64,000 bases of DNA from contig NZ_CP033043.1 in assembly GCF_003667825.1 (NCBI RefSeq), forward strand, positions 373,001 through 437,000. The letters are read 5' to 3'. This stretch comes from Metabacillus litoralis (GTDB taxonomy: Bacteria > Bacillota > Bacilli > Bacillales > Bacillaceae). Each line of letters opens with the position of its first letter. Position 1 is the first letter of the stretch. The position numbers and the translations under genes were made by a program. The notes beneath the pieces are model-generated. The model was given only the letters and a program-made list of their open reading frames with translations, was not told where the DNA came from and did no database searches. This document shows, piece by piece, positions 24,345-31,202 of this stretch.

Positions 24345-25154
24345 TTATTTAGTTCCTAGAGATATATTCTTCACATCATTATCTTCTTTCCAACTATAAG
24401 GTTTTACCTGTTGATCATTTAATTTTTTTAGAAGTAGCATACATAAATTTGTTTGATCCACTTTTCCACCAACTGAATTGAACTTTCCTACATCTGCTCG
24501 TAAGCCAATAGAAAACAATGTAACTGGGCTTTTAAGAAGTGGATTCCACACTTTCAATAATCCTATTGTGTAAGACTCATCATTTGTATTTTTATATTCA
24601 TTAAGAAAAAGAATAGCACCACAACGTTTTATTAGTTTTTCTTCAGTATTGGTTACTGCTGTGTTCGCGATTGCGCTTTCAAGTTCTACTTTAGACAATT
24701 TTTGGAAACCTTTTGGTAAAACAGGTTGAAAGGTAGGATGAAATTGTTTCATATGCTCCTCTGTTTTCTTAATCGAACTATAAATATTGTTAGCTTCTGT
24801 TATCAAATAATCTATATTTTTATGTTTTTCTAAGATGATTTTCTCCCATTCCCATTCTTCAGTAAAGAATGGATCATATTGTTCAATAGGAATGTTTATT
24901 TTAATTGATCTTAGGTTTGTATATAATCCTTCACCCTGTGTAAATCCGTATTTAAAAAGGGTTGTTCTTTTCCAATCTGTGAAAGAATGTAAATCTTTTT
25001 TACCTTTATGTACCTGTATAGGTGAAGAAACCTTTAATAAATTTAAAGCTTCTGAAAAATTGTATTCGAAAAAGGTTTTCAACTCGTTCATGGCAATTTC
25101 TGTATGCATGAAATTTAAGTTCGCATTATACCTATTTTGAATTTTTTTATTCAT
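24345..25154 (-). CDS. uncharacterised 269-residue protein beside the tRNA operon
   Basis: A soluble, lysine-rich protein. The N-terminal half has FTDWKRTTLFKYGF near 60, and a predicted helical middle follows (IDYLITEANNIYSSIKKTEEHM, about 115-136). The C-terminal half has VGKFNSVGGKVDQTNLCMLLLKKLN near 222-246. I do not recognise a family and see no clear catalytic motif. The frame extends to a GTG that overlaps the ribosome site, so the ATG after GGAGGGTGA is chosen. Its place directly behind a tRNA operon would fit acquired DNA, but no integrase or att repeat is visible. Confidence 0.6.
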   Translation of the reverse strand: MNKKIQNRYNANLNFMHTEIAMNELKTFFEYNFSEALNLLKVSSPIQVHKGKKDLHSFTDWKRTTLFKYGFTQGEGLYTNLRSIKINIPIEQYDPFFTEEWEWEKIILEKHKNIDYLITEANNIYSSIKKTEEHMKQFHPTFQPVLPKGFQKLSKVELESAIANTAVTNTEEKLIKRCGAILFLNEYKNTNDESYTIGLLKVWNPLLKSPVTLFSIGLRADVGKFNSVGGKVDQTNLCMLLLKKLNDQQVKPYSWKEDNDVKNISLGTK

Positions 25155-25425
25155 TGAAGTCACCCTCCAGGAAAATATTCAATCATCAATTTTTGGGCAT
25201 TTGACCCAATTATCTTATGTGAGTCTTGCTTGAATTGTGACAAAAAGACAATAGATAAATTATCTTTCAGCAGGAAACTCACAAAATGTTGCCTCCAGCA
25301 GAAGAACAGTTTGCATCAATGGAGGAAATCACTACATCGGCATGATGAATGCATACAAATAAGAGGATAAAAAATCTCATTTAGCTCATACTAGCCACGA
25401 TTAAAATCTATTGAGAGGTTGTGTT

Positions 25426-25623
25426 GTGGATTTGGGTGCAGTAGAGAGAAGTGGATACCGGTTTGAACCTGAGTTTAGTGTAATCAATCAGAATGGGGCT
25501 ATACATGTTTATCATCAAGGTGAGTTTGTTGAAGAGATTAAGTTCTCTTTTTCAGGGGACTTTCCAGTACATGATAATATAGAAAAGCTAATTGACCAGT
25601 ATTGTGAGCAACATAGAATATAA
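25426..25623 (+). CDS. small YbxH-like protein
   Basis: About 63-65 residues. The body GAVERSGYRFEPEFSVINQ, then GAIHVYHQGEFVEEIKFSF and a C-terminal EKLIDQYCEQHRI, matches my memory of the YbxH family of Bacillus. Function unknown. The frame is open to TTG 25411, but the GAGG site fits GTG 25426 or TTG 25432 better. No terminator with a T run follows on this strand except the shared hairpin at 25651. Confidence 0.5.
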   Translation: MDLGAVERSGYRFEPEFSVINQNGAIHVYHQGEFVEEIKFSFSGDFPVHDNIEKLIDQYCEQHRI

Positions 25624-25643
25624 AGACTCTTTCATAGAAAGAG

Positions 25644-25688
25644 ATTAAAAAAAGATTGAATGGACCACTATACGTCTCTTCAATCTTT
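25644..25688 (-). terminator. terminator of yyaC
   Basis: A 10-bp stem (AAAGATTGAA/TTCAATCTTT) with an 18-base loop. On the minus strand seven T follow. It lies between convergent genes and may act both ways. Confidence 0.75.
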
Positions 25689-25697
25689 CTTTCTAAT

Positions 25698-26243
25698 TTA
25701 AGATGTAATTCTCCAATTCATTTCATTGGATGTTTTTAACCATTCTGGTATAGGAAATCTCTTTTCTATCGCCTCAGTCATTTCTTCTGCCATCTTTAAA
25801 ACAAGAGAGAGTTCAGTGTATTGAAGCACTTGTTGTGATAAAAATCCTCCAACATTGACCACACCTGTAATGCTATAATCGCCAACAGCATCTAACTCTT
25901 TCCCAACCCCTGCACCAGGTTTTAATCCTCCATCAAATACATAAAACTTGCCGATTGAGTCCACTTTCCCTAACATTGAATCGATTACAATTACTTTCTT
26001 ATTTAAAGGAACTTCTCTTAGCTTCTCATTTAAATTTTTAGCGTGTACAAGGTTGTTAATTGTACCAATTACATTTCTGTAACCCTTCTTTTTTAGGAAG
26101 GAACCTACTAATGGACCTAATGAATCACCTGTTGAACGATCAGTCCCTATGCAAACAAATACAACTTTACTGCTGCTTATATTAGTGGGGATCACATCTA
26201 GTAATGTTTCAGATAAATGAAAGCAAGTTACTGGTGAAATCAT
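25698..26243 (-). CDS. yyaC: YyaC-type putative spore protease
   Basis: A 181-residue protein of the DUF1256 family, which shares its fold with the germination protease GPR. Conserved features are FVCIGTDRSTGDSLGPLVG near residue 29, VIDSMLGKVDSIG near 87 and GVGKELDAVGDYSITGVVNVGG near 112. Family members are linked to spores and their activity is not proven. The frame runs to GTG 26249, but GGGGG sits eight bases before ATG 26243. B. subtilis YyaC is slightly longer. Confidence 0.85.
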   Translation of the reverse strand: MISPVTCFHLSETLLDVIPTNISSSKVVFVCIGTDRSTGDSLGPLVGSFLKKKGYRNVIGTINNLVHAKNLNEKLREVPLNKKVIVIDSMLGKVDSIGKFYVFDGGLKPGAGVGKELDAVGDYSITGVVNVGGFLSQQVLQYTELSLVLKMAEEMTEAIEKRFPIPEWLKTSNEMNWRITS

Positions 26244-26340
26244 AGGCACAGCCCCCTGAAAAATAATAGTAGTTGAAAAAATTTACATAAATTTAATATT
26301 TTATTTACAATTTTATCATATAAATCTATATTTTATCTCA

Positions 26341-26370
26341 TGAAATATAGAATTTTCAGAATATATTTCA
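26341..26370. promoter_or_regulatory. 9-bp inverted repeat upstream of yyaC
   Basis: TGAAATATA-N12-TATATTTCA is a perfect dyad in a 200-base AT-rich stretch without genes. It lies about 100 bases before yyaC and is followed at 26382-26389 by a run of eight G. It may be an operator or an RNA hairpin; no assignment is made. Confidence 0.3.
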
Positions 26371-26447
26371 ACATATTTCGCGGGGGGGGAGTTGGCTTTT
26401 AGGTGATATTGTTGCAATTTGTCGTAAAGATATAAATTTAATAAGGA

Positions 26448-26603
26448 TTATTTTGTTGAGATTGGTAGCGGCATTGGGCGGGATTCGATTTCATTCAGTA
26501 ATAAATGAATAAATTCATCGGATGCTTTTAATTTGATTGCATCTTTATATGCCCTATAAAGTGTTATATTTGAGATGAGTTGTAGGGTTGTCTTTTTTTG
26601 CAT
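26448..26603 (-). CDS. Sda-like small protein
   Basis: A 51-residue ORF. Its core (LYRAYKDAIKLKASDEFIHL then LLNEIESR) follows the helical-hairpin pattern of Sda, the inhibitor of sporulation histidine kinase autophosphorylation: Leu-x-x-x-Tyr-x-x-Ala, then Phe-Ile-x-Leu-Leu-x-x-Glu-Ile. An AAGGAG site lies nine bases before the ATG. A divergent paralogue is possible, since the Arg-Arg end of typical Sda is changed to SRPMP. Spo0A pathway control is inferred only. Confidence 0.55.
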   Translation of the reverse strand: MQKKTTLQLISNITLYRAYKDAIKLKASDEFIHLLLNEIESRPMPLPISTK

Positions 26604-26743
26604 GATTTGAAACTCCTTGAAATAGTTATAAATTCAAAATTTATTGTAGCCAATTTTGAAAAAAATGATAAGGGTTTCGACGATCATTCTTATAATTTGA
26701 CAAAAGTATATTTGTTTCAGAGAGTATCGTTACTTAAAACCTA

Positions 26744-26965
26744 TTAATTATTTTCGTAAGGGACAAGATCATCAATTTCATTCAATTCAAGACTACACAC
26801 AGATTTTGTATCAACATTGTAAAATAAAAGTTGAGTCCTATCTGGGGATAAATGGATAACTCGACCTGAAAATGAAGTTCTCCCTAGTCTCGTTTTCGTA
26901 TATGCTACTCGAAGAAGGGTATGCTTATCTTGCCAATGTTCGACTTTTGAAAAGAATTTTTCCAT
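26744..26965 (-). CDS. small uncharacterised protein, 73 residues
   Basis: A basic N-terminus (KVEHWQDKHTLLRVAYTKTR) followed by a short beta-rich part (VIHLSPDRTQLLFYNVDTKSVCSLELNEIDDLVPY) resembling an SH3-like or Sm-like barrel. I do not recognise the family. ATG 26965 is preceded by AAAGGAG at good spacing; the three extra N-terminal codons of the open frame overlap that site. No terminator is evident downstream. Confidence 0.55.
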   Translation of the reverse strand: MEKFFSKVEHWQDKHTLLRVAYTKTRLGRTSFSGRVIHLSPDRTQLLFYNVDTKSVCSLELNEIDDLVPYENN

Positions 26966-27111
26966 AGTAAACACTCCTTTCTAAGGAAGTTGGAGGTTAA
27001 TAAAAGTATTATACAAGCTACACTCTTATAGGTGATATATAAAATATTTCCAAAATAACTGAGAAATATAAAGGATAAAATAAATAAAAATGAAGATAAG
27101 GTGGTGTAGAG

Positions 27112-27375
27112 ATGAAAATTGAAGGTACAATTATTTCTGGAGAATTTGATTTTGCTATGAATGAGTTTTCCATACATACAGTAAAGCATTTTTATACAGA
27201 ATCAACATTAAAAGAGAAGCAGTTATTGCTACTTTATGAATATTTAACAAAGCATAAAGATGAGGATGGCGGGCAATTTGTCACTTTATACGATCAATTA
27301 CCTGTACATTTAACTAGAAGGGAATTGAATGATTTAATAGGAGATCTACAAAAGGTTAAATCATTATACCAATAA
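27112..27375 (+). CDS. small uncharacterised protein, 87 residues
   Basis: A soluble mixed alpha/beta protein with a helical core (TLKEKQLLLLYEYLTKH) and a C-terminal helix (RRELNDLIGDLQKVKSL). An AAGGTGGTG ribosome site and a strong terminator directly downstream support it as a real monocistronic gene. Family not recognised. Confidence 0.6.
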   Translation: MKIEGTIISGEFDFAMNEFSIHTVKHFYTESTLKEKQLLLLYEYLTKHKDEDGGQFVTLYDQLPVHLTRRELNDLIGDLQKVKSLYQ

Positions 27376-27426
27376 ATTATATCAGAAAATAATTGTTTAG
27401 ACTAGTAACTATAAGAGGTTAGATTA

Positions 27427-27457
27427 AAAACCACAAATTTTTTGTTTGTGGTTTTTT
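27427..27457 (+). terminator. terminator
   Basis: An 11-bp perfect stem (AAAACCACAAA/TTTGTGGTTTT) with a 7-base loop and a T run. Confidence 0.85.
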
Positions 27458-27611
27458 GTTATGCTTTGTAAAATACATTAGTATACTTTTACACACTTAG
27501 TGAAAGCAAAGTATGTACTTGTAAAAAATTGTTTGTTATCTAATAATGTGGATAGTAGCATCCATGAGTGTGTTTTATGATTTCATAGATTGATTGAAAG
27601 AGGGTTTAAAA

Positions 27612-28487
27612 ATGAACTTAAGAGTATCTGCGGTACAATATCACCTTCACACGATTCGTTCGTTTGAGGAGTTTGAAAGTCAAGTCAAACATTATGTTAA
27701 AACAGCTGAAGAATTTGGTTCAGATTTTATTTTGTTTCCTGAGTTTTTTACAACACAATTATTATCAATTGGGGATGAAAAGGGTCATGCATTACCTATT
27801 TATCGATTACCCGATTTTACTGAAAAATATAGATCTTTATTTATTGAACTTGCCATCAATACGGGAATGCATATTATTGGAGGAACACATGTCATTGAAA
27901 AAGAAGGTAAGTTATATAATGTGGCCCACCTTTTTTATCCAGATGGTCGAGTAGCTGAACAAGCAAAGCTTCATATTACACCTACCGAAGTAGAAGAGTG
28001 GAATATGAGTGCAGGTGATAGTCTGCAAGTATTTGTAACAGATAAAGGGACAATAGCTATGCTTACATGCTATGATATTGAATTTCCTGAAATTGTTCGA
28101 ATGGCAAAGGCAAAGGGAGCGGATGTGATTTTTTGTCCGTCTTGTACAGATGATCGTCATGGTTTTCATCGCGTTCGCTACACCAGCCATGCCAGAGCTA
28201 TTGAAAACCAAGTGTACGTTGTAACAACTGGTACAGTTGGTTCTCTTCAAACTGTTGATTTTATGAGAGGAAACTTTGGGCAAGCAGCTGTTATTACACC
28301 AAATGATGTGCCTTTCCCACCAAAAGGAATTATGGTTGAAGGTGAAATAAATCAAGATATGATTGTAACAGCAGACTTGAATCTAGAACTTTTGTATAAA
28401 GTACGCCTCTCAGGATCTGTTACTACATGGAGAGACCGTCGTACGGATCTATATCCTGATTGGGAACCAGAAAAAGTAACATATTAA
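27612..28487 (+). CDS. carbon-nitrogen hydrolase (nitrilase superfamily)
   Basis: A 291-residue hydrolase with the catalytic Glu-Lys-Cys triad: LFPEFF near residue 42, AKLHITPTE near 119 and LTCYDIEFPE near 152. It is expected to cleave a nonpeptide C-N bond of an amide. ATG 27612 follows AAGAGGG; the extra six codons of the open frame precede it. It is followed 13 bases later by a GNAT gene and then another, forming a three-gene unit. A nitrilase fused to a GNAT domain exists as YhcX in B. subtilis; here the two are separate and in the opposite order. Confidence 0.85.
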   Translation: MNLRVSAVQYHLHTIRSFEEFESQVKHYVKTAEEFGSDFILFPEFFTTQLLSIGDEKGHALPIYRLPDFTEKYRSLFIELAINTGMHIIGGTHVIEKEGKLYNVAHLFYPDGRVAEQAKLHITPTEVEEWNMSAGDSLQVFVTDKGTIAMLTCYDIEFPEIVRMAKAKGADVIFCPSCTDDRHGFHRVRYTSHARAIENQVYVVTTGTVGSLQTVDFMRGNFGQAAVITPNDVPFPPKGIMVEGEINQDMIVTADLNLELLYKVRLSGSVTTWRDRRTDLYPDWEPEKVTY

Positions 28488-28500
28488 ACAGGAGGTTTCT

Positions 28501-29163
28501 ATGTATCGAAAAGAATTTTATGTTTTCGACCAAGATAAACCAACTAAAGCTATCATTCGTAACTATGAAGAAAAGGACTTTAAAGATTTAATCCTGATTC
28601 AACAAGAAAGTTTTCCTCCTCCTTTTCCATCAGAGCTTTGGTGGAATGAAGAACAATTGGAAAATCACATTGGGTTATTTCAACAAGGTGCTTTATGTAT
28701 TGAGGTTGATGGGGAAATGGCTGGGTCAATGACTGCATTAATTGTAAACTTTGATCCGGATCATCCTAACCATACATGGGAAGAAATAACAGACAACGGC
28801 TATATCCGTAATCATAACCCAGAAGGCAACACTTTATATGTTGTCGATATAGGTGTAAGGCCTAAATTTAGAAAATTAGGTCTAGGAAAATGGCTGATGC
28901 TTTCCATGTATGAAGTTGTTATTCAGTTAGGGTTAGAACGATTGCTTGGTGGTGGACGAATGCCAGGTTATTATAAAAAGTCTGACAATATGTCACCTGA
29001 GCAATATGTAGAAGCTGTTGTAAAAGGAACAGTTAAAGATCCTGTATTAACATTCTTATTACGGTGCAGCCGAACACCAATTGGAGTTATGTCAAACTAT
29101 TTAGAAGATGAAGAATCCTGCAATTATGGCACTCTTATGGAATGGAAAAATCCTTTCATTTAA
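28501..29163 (+). CDS. GNAT N-acetyltransferase
   Basis: A 220-residue protein with the GNAT core: YVVDIGVRPKFRKLGLGKWLM near residue 118 gives the acetyl-CoA binding RxxGLG. The SFPPPFPSELWWNEEQL segment near 37 is typical of the GNAT half of YhcX-like bifunctional proteins. A C-terminal about 70-residue extension (NMSPEQYVEAVVKGTVKDP) may shape the substrate pocket. An AGGAGG site is seven bases before the ATG. It likely acts with the upstream nitrilase on the same metabolite; the substrate is unknown. Confidence 0.8.
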   Translation: MYRKEFYVFDQDKPTKAIIRNYEEKDFKDLILIQQESFPPPFPSELWWNEEQLENHIGLFQQGALCIEVDGEMAGSMTALIVNFDPDHPNHTWEEITDNGYIRNHNPEGNTLYVVDIGVRPKFRKLGLGKWLMLSMYEVVIQLGLERLLGGGRMPGYYKKSDNMSPEQYVEAVVKGTVKDPVLTFLLRCSRTPIGVMSNYLEDEESCNYGTLMEWKNPFI

Positions 29164-29189
29164 AATAAAAACACAAAGGAGAAAGTTCA

Positions 29190-29861
29190 ATGGAATATAT
29201 CCGTATATCAAATATTGAAGACCCACTTTTTGCACAAATGCATCAACTTATGAAGGAAATTTTCCCGCCTGAAGAAGTATTGGAATTTAACTTGTGGAAA
29301 GAACCTTTAGAAGATCCAGGTATTCGTGTATTTGTTGCTGTTTCCGAAGGCAAAGTTGTAGGAGCAACAGAGTATCGTTATTATGAAGACTTTAATGTTG
29401 CAATGACTGATTTTACGATTATTGGTCAGGCTGGCCTTGGTATTGGTCCTTTCTTAGCAAACAAACGATCACAGGACCTGGAGCAGCTAGCTAATGAAAG
29501 TGGACAGAAGCTATCTGGTATGTTCGCGGAAATTTATGATCCATATCGTGTTGAAGGTTATGAGTTTGGCGGTGTAAAACCAATGGATCCATATGTACGT
29601 CGAGAAGTGTTAGCTCACCTTGGTTATAAACGAATTGACTTTCCATATGTTCATCCTTCTTGGAATAATGATGGTGAGGCTGTAACAGGTCTTGATCTTT
29701 GCTTTTTACCAATGGGAGAAAATCACTCAACTATTCATTCAGATGTAGTTGTGAAATTTTTGAAGAGGTATTATACTGTATTACCTAATAAGCCTGAGGC
29801 TTGGCTTAAAATGATTGAAGACCTTGAGTCTAAGGAGCAAATAGCTTTAAAAAATATCTAA
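29190..29861 (+). CDS. GNAT-like protein, third gene of the nitrilase unit
   Basis: A 223-residue protein with a GNAT-like beginning (FPPEEVLEFNLWKEPLEDPGI, then VVGATEYRYYED). It has an unusual acetyl-CoA region (GLGIGPFLANKRSQDL) and a long C-terminal part ending in PEAWLKMIEDLESKEQ. It is probably a divergent acyltransferase. AAAGGAG precedes the ATG, 26 bases after the previous stop, and a strong terminator follows, so the three genes form one operon. Confidence 0.65.
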   Translation: MEYIRISNIEDPLFAQMHQLMKEIFPPEEVLEFNLWKEPLEDPGIRVFVAVSEGKVVGATEYRYYEDFNVAMTDFTIIGQAGLGIGPFLANKRSQDLEQLANESGQKLSGMFAEIYDPYRVEGYEFGGVKPMDPYVRREVLAHLGYKRIDFPYVHPSWNNDGEAVTGLDLCFLPMGENHSTIHSDVVVKFLKRYYTVLPNKPEAWLKMIEDLESKEQIALKNI

Positions 29862-29869
29862 TATTTCTT

Positions 29870-29902
29870 GAAGAAGCCCACTTTTATAGTGGGCTTCTTC
29901 TA
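29870..29902 (+). terminator. terminator of the nitrilase-GNAT operon
   Basis: A 13-bp perfect stem (GAAGAAGCCCACT/AGTGGGCTTCTTC) with a 5-base loop. Confidence 0.85.
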
Positions 29903-30033
29903 TTACAAATATGATAGTTCTCTATGAAAATAGGTTGTATATTAATCATGTCTCTGCCAAAACTAATTATTAAAAGAAGTTTTATTCATATAGCATTTAA
30001 ATGAAATTTTTAAAAAAGGAGGAGAAACTATAA

Positions 30034-30516
30034 TTGCTTAAATATTCAAGGCTTCTATTGTTCTTAATGATGATCCTTCCTTGGTTTTCTCTGCCAGTTA
30101 TCGATAAAAAATCATTTAAACGGTTTTATCCTGCAAGTTTATTTATTTCAATTATTGTATGGCTCGAAAGCTTTATTGCAAAAAAAAGAAGATGGTGGTG
30201 GTTTTATGAAAGGATCCATCCTAAAATACGAGGGGAAACACCACTCATTTGGGGTCCTTTTTTTATAGGCTCTCTATGGATTATGAAGTTCACTTATGGA
30301 AAATTTTATTTATATCTATTGATTAATCTGCTTGTTGATTCATTCTTTTCTTTCCGACTAGTAAACTGGTTTCAGAAATTAGGAATTAGTTCGTTGGTTC
30401 GTATGAATAGATTACAATTGCTCTTCGTTTTTCAATTTAAAGCACTTTTGCTATATGGCTTTCAATTTATAAAAGAAAAAGGAAATAGAGTGAAATTTGA
30501 TAAATCAACAAGTTGA
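30034..30516 (+). CDS. small multi-pass membrane protein
   Basis: A 160-residue protein with four to five hydrophobic segments separated by basic loops (AKKRRWWWFYERIHPKIRG near 50-68). The start is TTG with AGGAGGAG nine bases upstream. It resembles small uncharacterised Firmicutes membrane proteins; no function is assigned. The next gene follows after 44 bases with its own ribosome site. Confidence 0.6.
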   Translation: MLKYSRLLLFLMMILPWFSLPVIDKKSFKRFYPASLFISIIVWLESFIAKKRRWWWFYERIHPKIRGETPLIWGPFFIGSLWIMKFTYGKFYLYLLINLLVDSFFSFRLVNWFQKLGISSLVRMNRLQLLFVFQFKALLLYGFQFIKEKGNRVKFDKSTS

Positions 30517-30560
30517 AGAATTACTTAATTATATAAGATTAAAAAAGGAGAGAAATGTGA

Positions 30561-30989
30561 TTGAAAGAGGAAAATGTGATCGATACTTTAAATGAATTTT
30601 TAAAAGGACAATATATGGGGATTCGTTCTTATGAACATTTTATTGAAAAGCTTGATGATGGATTAATAAAAAAACAATTTCAAACAATGCAACAGGAGCA
30701 TAAACAGCATGCTTTACAAGTAGCGGAGAGAATCCAAAATCTTGGTGGTACACCTGTTAGTAGTGAAGGATTAGTTGGTTCCATTCAAGGGTACCTTAGC
30801 CAGTTTCGAATCCCAGACACAACAGAGGGCATTATTGAGAGTGCCAAGAAAGGTGAAAGCTTTTACGGAATTGGCATGTCAGAGGAAATTGTAAGAGGAG
30901 ATTTAGACGATGATAGCAGACAACTTATTGAAAGGATATTGGATAAAGATCGACAACATGTCCAGATTTTAAATGAAATGCTCCACTAA
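30561..30989 (+). CDS. ferritin-like DUF2383-type protein
   Basis: A 142-residue all-helical protein. YMGIRSYEHFIEK near 18-30, EHKQHALQVAERI near 45-57 and the C-terminal RILDKDRQHVQILNEM give the Glu/His spacing of a four-helix ferritin-like fold (PA2169/DUF2383 type). The start is TTG after AAAGGAGAG. A hairpin terminator follows at once. Role unknown; metal binding is inferred. Confidence 0.65.
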   Translation: MKEENVIDTLNEFLKGQYMGIRSYEHFIEKLDDGLIKKQFQTMQQEHKQHALQVAERIQNLGGTPVSSEGLVGSIQGYLSQFRIPDTTEGIIESAKKGESFYGIGMSEEIVRGDLDDDSRQLIERILDKDRQHVQILNEMLH

Positions 30990-30992
30990 ATT

Positions 30993-31015
30993 GAGCTGCC
31001 TTCAGCTCTTTTTTT
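30993..31015 (+). terminator. terminator
   Basis: GAGCTG-CCTT-CAGCTC followed by seven T. Confidence 0.85.
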
Positions 31016-31202
31016 ATTTCTATTTTTCAGTGAAAAGTTTCTCCTATATCATTCCCTTCGCTTTTTATCGTACATTATACTACCACTTCTTCATATTTTT
31101 CATCTACAATGAAAAGAACAATGACAAATTAGCCAATACATACATGAATTGATTATTAAATATAGAAACTAGAGATAACCTACATGGTGAAGGAGTTTTA
31201 TC

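Noticed and set aside
25286..25345. 19-codon frame starting MLPPAEEQ between the 24345 gene and the YbxH-like gene
   Set aside because: No ribosome site is visible and it is too short to support; it could be a gene remnant.
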